Assembly: GCA_003342815.1 (NCBI GenBank)
Contig: PTEX01000297.1
Coordinates: 452,710 to 516,709, forward strand
DNA from: Eudromia elegans
Taxonomy: Eukaryota; Chordata; Aves; Tinamiformes; Tinamidae
Length of the DNA: 64,000 bases
Direction of reading: 5' to 3'
The notes beneath the pieces were generated by a model. The model had not been told where the DNA came from and made no database searches. It saw only the letters and a list, made by a program, of their open reading frames with translations. Shown one piece after another: positions 37,628 to 49,880 of the stretch; positions within the stretch are counted from its first letter, which is position 1; every line of letters begins with the position of its first letter. The translations under genes and the position numbers were made by a program.

Positions 37628-40600
37628 AATGATAGTTACCATCTGCATGTTACTGGATGTCATATTTGAGATGAACATCTCAGAGCTGTGCTCACCAACG
37701 CTGAGGAGAGGAAAAGATTCTAGAGGGGTTTAGTTTCCAGAAGGAGTATATGTTGTTGAGCATATTAACACTGACTAGAATTGCTTACTGCATACATGGA
37801 CCTGTAAGACAACAGCACCCATAAGCATACCCAAACCGTTTGTTTGGTTTGCACTGACCATTCAGGATGTCTGGGCTCAGTTCTGCTGTTAAATTGATTA
37901 GTCAGCTTGTGCTGTCCATTGCCTTTCAATATTTTCTGCAGTGTCACAGTACCAGCTCCTAGAGACAGAGCTCACCTGTATCCAAAGGAAGGACTTGTAG
38001 GGTGGAGAAATAAAGCTTTTGTATACTTTACAAGTTAGAAAATTGCACTCAGTATATTATTCCTAACAGAATACATATAAAGAGATGACATTCATCTGAA
38101 TAAAAATGGGGAACTGTGTACTTGCTTTGTTCTCAACTAGATAACTAGGTCATCAGTTTACATGAGTATATAGTTTTTTTATACACAGAATGAAGAGGAC
38201 ATAGGACTTTAGCTCTGATACAGATCCTTACAGTGGTAGCCCTACATTTTCCACCCACCTTGTCACTGAATTATTAGGTACATGTTTTAAATTCTGTTTG
38301 TTTACTTACAAAATGGGTGTAACAGATGGCTTTTTTTTGTCTTTGTTTTATCTTCCTATTGTATTCCTGTCAACATGCACACTTGAATGTGTCAGCCTTG
38401 TAGAACAGCCTAGAAGTAATCTTAATAGGTACTGATGCACACTAGCTTCATTTGTTCATTTAACTCAAAGCAATCATAACACGTTCAGCTGATGTGTACA
38501 TACGCTTCTCATACACCATATTAATAGAGAGCTTGCCACGCATCAGTCAAAACTTTAATATACAATTCCTTCTCAACTCTTCCACTCTTCCACAACTCTG
38601 CTCCCTGACTTAAATTAACTCATGTCACAAACACAGAGTGCAAAGGCATTTGAATTGAACTTAGTCTTTGAAAATCTCAGTGCTGTTTTAAAGTCCTTTC
38701 ACAACATGCTAAGATGAGCTCTTTCTCAGGACCTGCTCAGCGACAAATCCTTTCAATTGAAGTCAGGACCAATGTTTGTCTGAATGGCAACTGTCTGCTG
38801 AACAGCAAAATCATGTTTTGCTTATGAACACGCTTCCTTCTGAATATTTTATTTCTATTGTAGTCATCTGAGAAAACATACAGTTATAAAGCACATGCCT
38901 TCCCTAAAGGCATGTACTAAATAACCAAATATCTTGTTTTTGAAATATTGTAGGCAATGCATTTTGCTTTCCACAGTTCTTCCAGAAGCAGGATTGTGTT
39001 GCTAATCTACCTTCTATTTTCCCCCAATGGTTTCCAGGAAGTGACTGCAACTCAAAGAGTTATTGATCATTTCTTTTTCTATCTGTTCATTTCATGCCTC
39101 CCTTCTCCATAGGAATTTTGTTGTTGTTGCTTTCTGACCAAATGATGAGTCTTTGTTTTCTGGGTTATAGCTGTCACATCCACAAGTCAAGGATCCTCGT
39201 ATTCACTATCCACAACACTTTTCCAAAAGAAAAGCAAAGAGAATGTGAAGTTGTAAAGCATGTATGTAAAAGTCTCTTTACAGGTGTTTTGCAGGAAAAT
39301 TCTGGTGCTAGAGTGGTGTTCTTTTTGCTCCAGATAATTTTGAAAGCCAGCTTAGTCATCTGAGATAACAGCAGCCCAAGATTCAGAAGATATCGAATGA
39401 GATTTAGCACATCAGCTATGGATTTGTACATCTCAGCTATCACCTCTTTACAGCCTACAGGGAAAAATTAGCAATTCTACACTGTAATTATCTCATATCA
39501 CTAAAGTAGATGTTTTAAAATCTGTTCTTTGCGTTTGAAGAACTACAAGACAAATTTGAAACAATAACCCAAGTGTAGTCATAAATTGGTAAGATAAATC
39601 CCAACCCTACAATCTTTTCTTAGCTTTGTCTTTAGCAAGTTGCTTTACTCTCTGTACTTCTTCTCCAACCTTTTTGTTATGCAGCTTGTGGCACTGCTTT
39701 TGTTTACTACACCACTCTTATTTTTTGATTTTTTTTTTTCTAACAGCTCCAAGTCCTGCTAGTATATCTATTCTCAAAACCCTTAATCTGGCTATGCCTT
39801 ATGGAACAGGTTTTTTTTTTTTTATAATTATGATTTCATTGTTGTACTTTAAAAACAATTCTAGGTTCCTTTGTTTATTTTTGCTTTCTAAAGAAGGTTT
39901 TCTGCTGGTGGTGATGTTCTGTGGATCCCACTGGATCAAAAGACTATCCTTTAGTCAGATTCATTTGCAAGGGTTTGAATTACTTGGGATATAATCTTTG
40001 ATTGCTTTTTTCCTGCAGCATTAATAGGATGCGGCTTCAGGCATGGTTGGTTCCCCAAGCCTTACTCTAAGAAAAATTCTAGTATAATAATAGAATAGTG
40101 CCTTATGTCATTTTTCTCATCTCTTTTTAAATGTCTAGCAAAGTCATATGCTTTTTCCTCTTGAGTATCCCTTTTAATTTTTCTCTATTATTTCTCCTAT
40201 GACTAAATACTTAATTAATTCTGGGTACATTGTGTTTACACATTGTTTTGTTTCCTGCTGCCTTCTGTTTTGTTCTGTTTTGTTCTAACGAGTGAGGCAA
40301 TTGCAAATGAACTTCCAAAAAAAAAAAAAAAGGCTATGTAATCATGATGGTGCAGTACACATCTTGTAAAACATAGCTGTCTACACACTTTATGCACATA
40401 CAGGGAGAAAACAGGGAGAAAACTGGCATAGTCACTCGTTATTCAAATCAAAAATTCCTAACAGTGTGCCTCTCACAGTGAAGAACAAGACTACAGCCTT
40501 GGAAGTTGCAGAACCCTCAATCTCTGGAATGTTCTGCAGGCCATTAATTAAAATAAGATTTGTAAAGAACACTTTGTTTGTTTGTTTGTGAATGAATAGT

Positions 40601-41990
40601 TTGGAGGGTTCTAAATAAGTCACCTTTTATTATACAGTTTTAGCCTTTTATTATTTTGTCTTTTTTTTTCCCTCATGACAATATTATTGTTCCCTCTCTC
40701 ACTTTTCAGATGTTTACATATTTCTAAGTTTGCTCATGATCTCTCTCCTGACCTTTAGAAAGAGATAGACTGCAAGAGAGCATTAACAGCTTGTGTAAAA
40801 ATGAACAATCGCCCAGTATTTCATGTGCATTTCTAGTTCTTTAGAAAGCTGTATGTAATGAAATATGCCACGAGTTAACATCGCAAGTGATAGCTTGAAG
40901 AACTCTTTCATGCCCCATCTCTTTCCCCTAATAAATGCAGAGAGGGAACAGCTTTAAATAGGATATCGTTCTGTCATCACTCAGAGCCAAGAAACCTGCC
41001 TGGAGGCTGGTTCTTATGAATTCAGAAGAGAATATGCCTGACATGGACTCCTCAGCCATGTCAATGGCCCTTGGGACCATACTCAGGAGCCTCCTTGGTC
41101 TGGAAGAAGCAGAGTAGGACCAAACTTTGCAAACCCAGGTTGCCCTCATGCCACTGGCAACTAGGGTAACCTTGGGAAGGGAAGGACCTTCCATTCTCAT
41201 TGTCTCAATTTCCACTTCATTTAATCTGTAAATCCTTTTAAGCAAAGTGGCATTCCTTTATAGACTTTGCATCACGCGTGTTTGGGTGACACTTCTGCGA
41301 GCCTAAAGGCATAAGATCATTCAAATAACAGCAGAAAATGGCATGCATATTTTATATTTCCTCTTTAGACTCTGAAAAGCATTGAGAGGTGAATAATTTT
41401 TGGTTTTATCTGTTCTTTAGAGAGTGTTTAGACTGATAACTGTCATACTCATTTGTTATTTCAGAAAACTAATATGACATTTAATTAGCATTATGAATGT
41501 CTAACAAGTTAAATACATATGTGTGTGTGTATGCCCTTATATATATGTGTGTGTGTATAAAACTTACAACTGTTTGTATATTTCACATCTAGTTTTGATC
41601 CTGAAGATATTAACCTGAAATGTTTAGGGAGCTGGAAGCTACAGAAAAACTAACTCTATCACCTCTAACTCAGCATTAGCAGGTTTAGTCTCATTCCTTG
41701 CTGCTGTTGGACTGTACCTGGAGGTGGGAGGGATGAAATCATGGGACAGTGCAATAGCAGCACGGAACTGATAATCCTTCCCACGGACCTCTTGTAGTTG
41801 CTAGGATGAGGCTTAGCATAATATTTCAAGGAAATTTCAAGGAGCAGGATGACTCCTAACCTGGGTGATTTTAAGTAGTACAGATGTCTTCATTGTCAAT
41901 ATAAATAAATAGAGTGGGGCAGGAGAAACAGAAATGGTTTGCTGATGAATATTAGGATCAAGAGAGGTTCTCTGAAGCAGAGAGTCTTTT
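37628..41990. other. Unique noncoding DNA
   Basis: No gene recognised. T-rich runs occur near 39,720-39,740 and 39,812-39,827, A16 at 40,317-40,332, and TG/TA dinucleotide text at 41,515-41,560. A GC-richer patch at 40,930-41,240 is open for 105 codons on the minus strand but has no recognisable domain. Confidence 0.5.
41515..41560. repeat. (TG)n/(TA)n microsatellite
   Basis: Two short TG arrays separated by TATATA-rich text. Confidence 0.9.
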
Positions 41991-41999
41991 AGACTCAAG

Positions 42000-42475
42000 C
42001 AGGCAGCATTTGTCGCTGAGTTACTGCAGCAGAGAGAGGGCTGTTGGAGATGAAGAAATGCATAAATCAGAAACAAGCAGCTCAAGAGATAGAAGATAAC
42101 TCAGGCTTAAAATGTAAATAGCTAAAAAGAAATCTTTGAGGGAGAACAGTTTGGTAGGACTCCTACAGATTATGCATATATGGGTGAGGGGCAAACTCCA
42201 GGATGTTAAGACGAAAAGCGAAAATAGGAGGGTGAAAATCCCCTTACAGATAAATCTGATTGGTTTAGGGTGCCCTTTGACATGATTGGAGAAAGGCATT
42301 TGAGGCTCCCAATGATTGGTTAGAAGTTGCTCGTGGAGCTCCTGGTTACCATGTGAACGTCTCATGGGGAGGGGGCAGGTTAGTTGGTACGAAGATGTAT
42401 GAGCCGTGGTGCTGCTTCAATAAAGGTCTTTGTTTCTCCATCTCAGAGAGCCCTGCTCCTCAATACACCCACATA
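42000..42475 (+). mobile_element. Probable solo LTR of an endogenous retrovirus
   Basis: The segment has LTR-like architecture on the plus strand: three GATTGG (inverted CCAAT) boxes at 42,258, 42,284 and 42,314, then a polyadenylation signal AATAAA at 42,419-42,424 within 'caataaaggtctttgtttct', then a short U5-like stretch that could end in ...CACCCACA near 42,473. Local GC is above background. No primer-binding site, polypurine tract or internal gag/pol/env sequence adjoins it, so a solo LTR left by recombination is the simplest reading. The 5' boundary is a guess and target-site duplications could not be identified. Family unknown; an ERVL- or ERVK-type avian LTR is plausible. Confidence 0.45.
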
Positions 42476-44060
42476 CGGGTAAATTATGCAGAGTCAGGGC
42501 ACAGATATATTGTTGCATGCCCTGTTGCTCTTAGTGCGGCACCTACCACAGTTTTAGTGCAGGTCTGGTTGTACTCTGGTTGTAAATCCTAGCCAGGGTT
42601 TGAGAATTAGCTTTGTCCCAATAAATAGTCTAGATGTTAGTAGATAAAAATTTCGGCTGCATGGCCAAACCAGCTCATTCCATGGCAGAGGGTCTCAAAA
42701 TGAGAAAATAGTCCCTGGTCCATTTTTTCTAAGGACAGACATTTTATTAAGGTGGTCAGAATGTTCAGAGTAATTAATAATATTTTTATGGTAATTTAGA
42801 AAAAAAAAAACAGCCATTGCAATTAAAAGTTTCAAAGTAACAAGAGGCAGATGATTATTTAAAGAAATCAGGGCTATCTGATAAATCAGACAACAGTATT
42901 TTAATCTTTTTGAACTGAAGAAAGCCCTAGAGCTAAGGGGAAGATACAAAAGCTGTCTTTGACAACCAAATAATTATCCTGTGGAAGGCAATGACTCTGG
43001 AAAAGACGTATTTGTGATGGTATCTAAGATACTAATGTGGTCTCTCTCTCTCTCTCTCTCTGGAATAATAAGCATTTCTTGGAAGCGTGAACAGGATTTG
43101 ACAAAAAGACATTTTATTGTAGGAAAGAATAATACTAAAGGATTTTTTTTTTAACCTAGCTCTTCAAGGAGATGTTCTAATTTGATAAAAGAATCCTTTT
43201 CCCCTTTGCAGACTGAAGTCAAAATATGTTATTGTGCAGGTGGCTGGTGAATAATGAAAGTTAAAGAGCTATTCCACACATCAATTTCTATGGCACACAA
43301 GCTTCAGCCAGATTACAGAGGATTTTTCAGTAACGCATGCAAGATTTGGTGCATATATACTATAATATGTCCTTTTCATATGACCCTTCTTTGAAAACAT
43401 CCATTTTTATTAAATAAGTTGGAAGCTAATTGCAGTCATTATCCTCTCCTTAGATTTATAATAGTATAATTCATATTTGTGCTTACAGCTGTTAAGATTG
43501 ACTGAAAAAGGTATGGACCCACATGCCCTTGCACAGAATTCTCTTAAATTAAGAACTAATGTCTCATAAAGTAACAAGAATGGATGAAGCTGGGGGCATT
43601 TATGAAGAAAAGGACATATGTCTTAGATGCAGCCAATGCTCAGAAGACACCAGAAAGGCTTCTAAAGTAATGAAAGAACAGCTTTATTGGCAAGTAATTA
43701 CTGAAGAGAGATGAAAACAAACCCATGCTGCTGAAGGAAGTCAACCACTTGTGTGACTAAGCAGGTGTAGCAGACATGCCATCTTTGCTTATGCTTTTAA
43801 TGGGAAGAAAAAAAAGTTCTTTACACAGTGACAAATAACTATAGAGCATAAAAAAGCTGGAAGAAAAAACAGCAAGCAGCATATGCAGACTAATTAGGAA
43901 AAGTTCTCGTTGTACAGACAGTCAGCCAAATTCTACCCTTAGTGACAGCCATGAAACTCCACTGGAGGGTAGCCAGGAGCAAATTTTTAATGTTGTCAAC
44001 CTGTACCTCCTATATTAGTCTGCAGTACTGCTTAGTCAGGCTACCTTTTCCTCAAACATT
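42476..44060. other. Unique noncoding DNA
   Basis: No gene recognised. Contains a (TC)10 array at 43,041-43,061. Ends at the left arm of the 47-bp inverted repeat. Confidence 0.55.
43041..43061. repeat. (TC)10 dinucleotide array
   Basis: Ten perfect TC units plus one base. Confidence 0.97.
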
Positions 44061-44290
44061 TGAAAACAGTATTAAACCCTTTTTAATGGGTTTTAGTGGG
44101 AATTTATTATGTAGGTATCTCAAGGGGTGGAGAAGGCAGATAAATCTGGAGAGCTGGCCAGCAAAAGTCAGACTGTTGAATAACAGGGAAGACAAAAGAA
44201 AACAGTCCAGAAGGCCGCATCTAGGAATATTTCCTTTTAGAAGATAAATTCCCACTAAAACCCATTAAAAAGGGTTTAATACTGTTTTCA
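44061..44290. repeat. Perfect 47-bp inverted repeat with 136-bp spacer
   Basis: Bases 44,061-44,107 are the exact reverse complement of 44,244-44,290 (every position pairs; the match stops at the next base on both sides). The spacer 44,108-44,243 is 136 bp and reads as decayed CR1 ORF2 sequence. The arms contain 'attaaaccctttttaatggg' and its complement, which resemble no CR1 or DNA-transposon terminus that I know. No direct target-site duplication flanks the pair. Because the arms are identical while the adjoining CR1 is diverged, the inverted copy looks younger than the CR1 insertion, or is kept identical by conversion. Confidence 0.97.
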
Positions 44291-44521
44291 TAAGCATTTA
44301 TTCTAGAAGCTTGATCTGAATATGAGAAAAAAAATCGTAACAGTGAGGGTGACAGAGCACTGAACAGGTTGCCCAGAGAGGCTGTGCAGTCTCCTTCTCT
44401 GCAGATGTTCAAAATCCATCTGGACATGATCTAGTGCAACACGCTCTATCTGCTTGAGCTGGGGGTTGGACTAGATGATCTCTAGAGGTTCCTTCCAACC
44501 TTAACCGTTCTGTGATTCTGG
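44108..44521 (+). mobile_element. CR1 LINE 3' fragment, interrupted by one inverted-repeat arm
   Basis: Plus strand. The clear part is 44,317-44,521: 'gtgagggtgacagagcactg', 'caggttgcccagagaggctg', a TCTGGACATGAT segment, 'gggttggactagatgatctc' and the tail 'aaccgttctgtgattctg'. Upstream, 44,111-44,230 also looks like CR1 ('aggtatctcaaggggtgg', then a block like 'aacagggaagacaaaagaaa'), matching the usual order 'tatctcaagggtgg … gacaggacaagagg … ggaagttcc'. Between the two parts sits the right arm of the inverted repeat (44,244-44,290), which is foreign to CR1. The distal part is certain; the proximal part is probable. Confidence 0.8.
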
Positions 44522-46022
44522 ACCCAGTCTCTACTGAAGCAAAAGGGAGTCAAGTAATTTATGGTCTTTAAAGAAGTGGTTTTCTTACACAAAGAAGATC
44601 TGGAATAAAACACATGCTAGACTGTTTCTGTATTTCCTCAGTTGCATGAATGCCTTCATCATCCTGGATAATTTTTTTTCTCCCAACGCAAGTTGATGTT
44701 TTCACCCATAGTTGTTCTCATGAGTTCCCTGTAGAACACATTCCCGTGTGACTCTAACATCATCCTCATATGGTGTTCACTTTAGTAAAGATGGGATTAT
44801 TAAAAAAATGAAAAACTGATAAGCTACTAGACTTTAAAAGTCATTTTAGATTTCTATACCTCTCTAAAAGCATAAATAATCTTAAGGTGAGGTCACAGGA
44901 AAAAAGAGAGGCAAGACAAAACAGTGAAATTAGGTCTATTTTATCCACTCCATGTATTAGTTTCAAACTTTCTTCACTAGACTTTTTAACCTTCCTTCTG
45001 CACATAATGCCTTTTGATTTTCTCCTCATGTCCTATGCCTTTACCCCTTGTTCAAAGACATTGCTTTTAGAGATACTATCTACAGCATCCTTTTCCAATA
45101 ACACAGTTTCAAGCATTATTTTTGGCTAAATCTGATCATCTTTCCCTGACTCTTCTCTTTTTGCAAAGTAAGTTCCTCTTACTCTCTTTCTGCTCTTCTT
45201 GCAGTTCCACTCTAGTCTCTCTTCCAACAGAAACAGAGTTTGGTTTTGATGTGTGATATCTCTCTTCCATCCCTACACTGATGCTTCTTGTGTTTTTAGT
45301 TCTCCTTCCATCTCCCACGTTTACATTGTCTCCAAAATGCTTATGTTCCAACTGTTAAGCTTTGAGCATTTTCAGCTGTGAAATCTATGATAAAATTGTG
45401 AGATCTGGAAACATCCTGTGCTGATAGGTTTATGCTAAAACCTGACCTAGTTCAGTATGTCTCTCTTTTCAGCCTAAAATTCCTCTGTCGTCGATCATGT
45501 TATCTTTCAGTACTTTCCTCTAAATATATTTTGACTTACAAAAGTTAAGTTTTTAAATGTTTACACTAAACATGTAACAACATGTTACACTAAACATGTA
45601 ACAAGCCTCCACATGTGAATATAAAGTCATCAGGAAACACTGATAGATAGAGAGGAAAGGTAGCTCGATCCAGCAAGAATGTGAGAGCAGATAAACAGTT
45701 GTCAGACTGCTTCTGCTTTGCAGGAAACTTATTGACAAAGTGATACTCAAGTGTTCTGTTATCACCGATGGATTTAATTCCACTTCCTGTTGCATTTATT
45801 TGGGTGCTGCTTCAGCCTCATCCCTTTCCCAATAACCTTGAATGCTTAGTAATATTTAAATGCTATTAAATCAGATATTTCTAACGATCAGCATCTCAGG
45901 GAAAAGAGTGTTTCTTAAATTTATCCTCACTAGTAAACTTCACCCTATAGTTATAGGAGGGATTTGAAGATTGCCTGGATAGCAGATGGATATACCAAAC
46001 CAACACTTTCAAGCATGTTTTG
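44522..46022. other. Unique noncoding DNA with a small duplication
   Basis: No gene recognised. A 24-bp-period duplication lies at 45,561-45,604. Pyrimidine-rich text occurs around 45,130-45,330. Confidence 0.55.
45561..45604. repeat. Tandem duplication, 24-bp period
   Basis: The word 'acactaaacatgtaacaa' occurs at 45,563 and again at 45,587, giving a two-copy tandem repeat. The unit contains the palindromic word ACATGT. Confidence 0.9.
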
Positions 46023-46119
46023 TTTTATTTTATTTTATTTTATTTTATTTTATTTTATTTTATTTTATTTTATTTTATTTTATTTTATTTTATTTTATTT
46101 TATTTTATTTTATTTTATT
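46023..46119. repeat. (TTTTA)n pentanucleotide array
   Basis: About 19 perfect TTTTA units, same unit and strand as the array at 24.7 kb but with unrelated flanks. Confidence 0.98.
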
Positions 46120-49100
46120 GCTTAGGATATGAATATTCGGTTAAGGTTTATAGAAACTTTCAGTGGATGTTCATGTTAAGATTCGTGTGTTAATTAAACG
46201 TTTCCAACTGAATGAATGAATTTTGTATAATGTCTCTAGAGAATTGAGCTCTGCATCCTTAATTGCTCTGCCATAGGTCAAGCAGATGATAACGTATTTG
46301 CTGTAGTGGAAAGAAAGAATTTGCTCCTTTTTCTAAGCATTCAGCTCCTCTTCATATACAAGTGTAAAAACCTCCACAGTATTAAAACAATGTAATTAGA
46401 TAATTGTTATAGTCAAAGCTATTTGCCTCAGATTAAATAAAATTCTAAATAATTTCCGTTTCTGCTCCTCCTAATTAGAGATTTTTTTGTGTGTGTTTCA
46501 TTTAAACATAATTCTTGGACCAAATCAGTACTTTCACCTCCGGGACTCCATTTGTTATGTTTTGGATCCTTAGAGACCTAAAGCAATTAAAATTAAATTG
46601 AATTTATGGCTTAATCCCTCCTTGAAAACTGCAGGACAAAAATTATTAGAGCTTTCCAAAGGTTTTATTTTTTTAGAGCACTTCTCTTCATAGGTCCAAA
46701 CAAAGCTGCACCTATTTACACCAGCAGTAAATTTACTTTTCTCAAAGTATTAAATTCAACTTTGCACAAACTAATCTTTGAGTGCTTCATGTTTAAATAC
46801 TGATTTTGAAGATGACAATTAAAACAATCTTTTTATATAAATGTATACTCAATCTCTTCCTGTTTAAAGTGAACATTACCATAATCAGTTATACTGTGCT
46901 ATAGATTACAGTGTCTGAATTAAGTTCTAAGAAATGGGAAAAAACCTGTTCCTTCTGTTGGTTTATGGTAAGACAGAGTGCACTCATTTACTTGTTGTAA
47001 CTTGTAAGATCAGTTGTTGTAACATGGTGTCTGCTGTCCTGAACTCCCTTCAACAATCAGTGCAGTAGGAATAAATAAAATCTGCCATAGTTTTGTTGTT
47101 AACATCAGGCTGAGATGAATCATAGGCTGATGGAAGTGTCTGTTTTTCTTATTATGAAGAGCCTAGGAATATCGGTGTTGATATCTGCATCTGGCAAAAT
47201 AAACCACCCATAAACTACTAATGGCAGTGTGTGGGCATGGAAATGTTATTTTACTTCTTGCTCTAACTGTAGCTTCAAGAAGCATGTAAAAGCAAGAGTT
47301 GTAGCATCTCCTTGCCACACAGTCCTTTGGGTAGAAATGAAGTAAAAATGTAGTTGTATGCGACTACCCCATTCGAAGATTGGCTCACTTTTCATAGATT
47401 ATATGAATTAAAAAGCTTGAAGCATTAAAAAAATAAGAATGCTTTAATAAATGCTGTAATGCAGCAATTAAAGACTATGTTGTTTGAAGTGTGACCTGTC
47501 CTTCAAAAAACACTCACACTGAAATCATACTGAAATAGAGGGAAAAGATGGAATTTGACCATAATGAATATAAATTAAAACTTAAGCAGTGCAGGGAAGT
47601 GATGTGGAACATGAATAATTTCTCTGAAAAAGTCCGTGATGAATCATGTGATAAAGAGCAAAATGCCTATCTTTTCATTATAATAAGAGCAAAATGAATC
47701 CTATAAATGGTATACATTCATTATTAGCTGAGGATAGTAAGGCAGAGAGAAACTAAAAACATTCTTCTCATTTTGTGAGCTTGAAGTATTAAGTGAAGTT
47801 TGAAGTAATAGGGAACCTTGAAACTTTTATACTTGACATGAAGGTGAATAAAGATTTTGTGCAAGCTTAATAATTCCTTTCTGCTCCAGAGTTAATTAAA
47901 GAAAACATTAGAAAATATCTACTAATGTTATACACTCTAAAATTGGCTTTACAGATAACTAGAAACCATATATTTTTAAGGATTTGGAACTAATGCTAAT
48001 TCATTTGGATGAATGGAAAGAGAAGGAAGTTGTGAGTGATATAATAGACTTCTCAGCTGGATTTAAATAACATGACATTAAACAGATTTAAAAATGAATA
48101 TTTAACAGCCAATTAATGATTAAGAGGGAGGCTTTTGGATTGGTTGAATATTTCTATGAGTGAACTGGCAGAACATAGCACAGACCTAGATATTGATAGC
48201 ACATTTTGAACAAGCTGAATTTATTTTTTCACACAAAGGTTCATCTACCTCATTATGCACATATATACGACATATCCACATTAAAATCACCATAAGTGTT
48301 CTCTGAATGCTGAAAGGGCCTCATAAGAATTGAAAAAAATCCAAATTTTATTTAGCCTATAAATTGAAATTATTTTTAGATAGGTCTGTTGTCCTGCATC
48401 AGACGACTTTGGCCCAAATTGCTTTACAGAAGACAATGCTAAGTCCTTAAAAACTGATAGTGCAGTGACTAATGAGTATATTCTTTGAAGAGAATAGACC
48501 TCTAAAATAATGGTTAGATGGAGGATTTTTCACTATCATTTTTTTTCCTACTGAATTTCTCATTCAACAAATGTTAAAAATATGTTCTTTTTCAACAAAA
48601 ATCAGAGGGAATTGCTTTCTCGGAAAATGTCTGCCATCTCCCATTGAATTCATTGGCAATAAAAGTGTCTTCTTTCTCAATTTGAGCTACTTCTGCATTT
48701 TCGCTGATGCTCTAAATCAGCAGTCATAATGTTCTCTGAGGCAAGCTGGTTTCATTCCTGACTGTTGCATTTGAAAGTAAAAGATAAGTTTGCCAGAAAT
48801 GACTGTTGTCCCCAGTCATGTTTCCAGTCAAAATAATAGATCATAACTGCTGTTTTCCCACACCAAAGCCACAAATGTCCCTAGGGTCCTTTTGTGTATA
48901 AATAATAATGCTCAATTTAAAGCAGGCCCTATGTGAGCTTTTTCCTAGTCACCAAATATATTAATGCTCTTGAAGCTGTTGGAAAGTTTTATTTCTTGGG
49001 AAAAGGCAAAACAAAAACAAAACCACAACAAATGGATTTTTTTTTTCATGTAAGATAGGTGCAGGCATTTATATCAAAATGACAGAAAATATAAGTTTTT

Positions 49101-49800
49101 CACCTATGTTTTTATGTTCATATCTCTCCTCAACAGTGGACTCTCTCACCACAACTTAGACCTGTTTCCAAATCTCTACCTAGATTCTAACACAATATGA
49201 TGTCTCATTAGGCATTAAATTAGACATTAAATAGGCGTTCTGTCTGTTATCATCTACTCCTTTTGCCCTAACTGGCAAACTTTTCTATGCTATGTTCCAT
49301 TGACATAATCCCCTGAACCACACTGATGGATCTCCTGAAGTTTCATTGTCAAAATCATGGGTCTCCATAAATTTCATTTGACTCTAAATCTCACACAGTT
49401 GGGCCATGCAGGTCTCTGTAGATAATATCCTATGCCTTGTTACTTAGCTAGTGTCTCATTTTTCTGACTTGTAATAGTTACCCTGCTCATTTGTTGTTGA
49501 TGTTGTGATGTCTCCTGGGTGATCTGCCCAAGTCAGAAGTAAAGCTTGTGCTCCCGTGCATGAGTCAGAACAAGAGTTCTCTCACAAGGCTCCATAAAGC
49601 CTAGATAAAGGGTGTCACAGTTGTCATTACTGAAAAATTTTGGATTTCAGTAGGGAGAATGGAGTGTTTTCTGACAGCCACTAGCTAAATAAATATTCTT
49701 TGCAAGCTATAAGAGAAGAAGGAGAAGAAAAGGGATAGTTGCAAATTAAAATAAGGAGGTTCTGAATGGATTAAAGAATAGTCATGATAAGGATATTTAA
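46120..49800. other. Repeat-free AT-rich stretch, candidate conserved noncoding DNA
   Basis: No gene, interspersed repeat or microsatellite is visible in 3.7 kb. The parts 46,380-46,960 and 47,860-48,140 are dense in AATTA/TAATTA-type words and otherwise complex sequence, like vertebrate conserved noncoding elements. No comparison could be made. Confidence 0.4.
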
Positions 49801-49804
49801 GCAT

Positions 49805-49880
49805 TGGGATAGTTGCCCAGAAAAGGTGTGGAATGCCTGGCCCTGGACTTTTTCAAGACTTATCTGGACTTCAGCAGCCT
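49805..49880 (+). mobile_element. Short CR1 3'-region remnant
   Basis: The string 'agttgcccagaaaaggtgtg', followed by 'gactttttcaagacttatct' and 'ggact', matches the CR1 order 'ggttgcccagagaggttgtg … attcaaaactcatctggac'. Nothing CR1-like continues on either side. A diverged, roughly 70-base fragment. Confidence 0.55.

Noticed and set aside
40928..41245. 105-codon minus-strand open frame in a GC-richer patch
   Set aside because: No domain, no repeat match by eye, no exon-like boundaries that I could defend.
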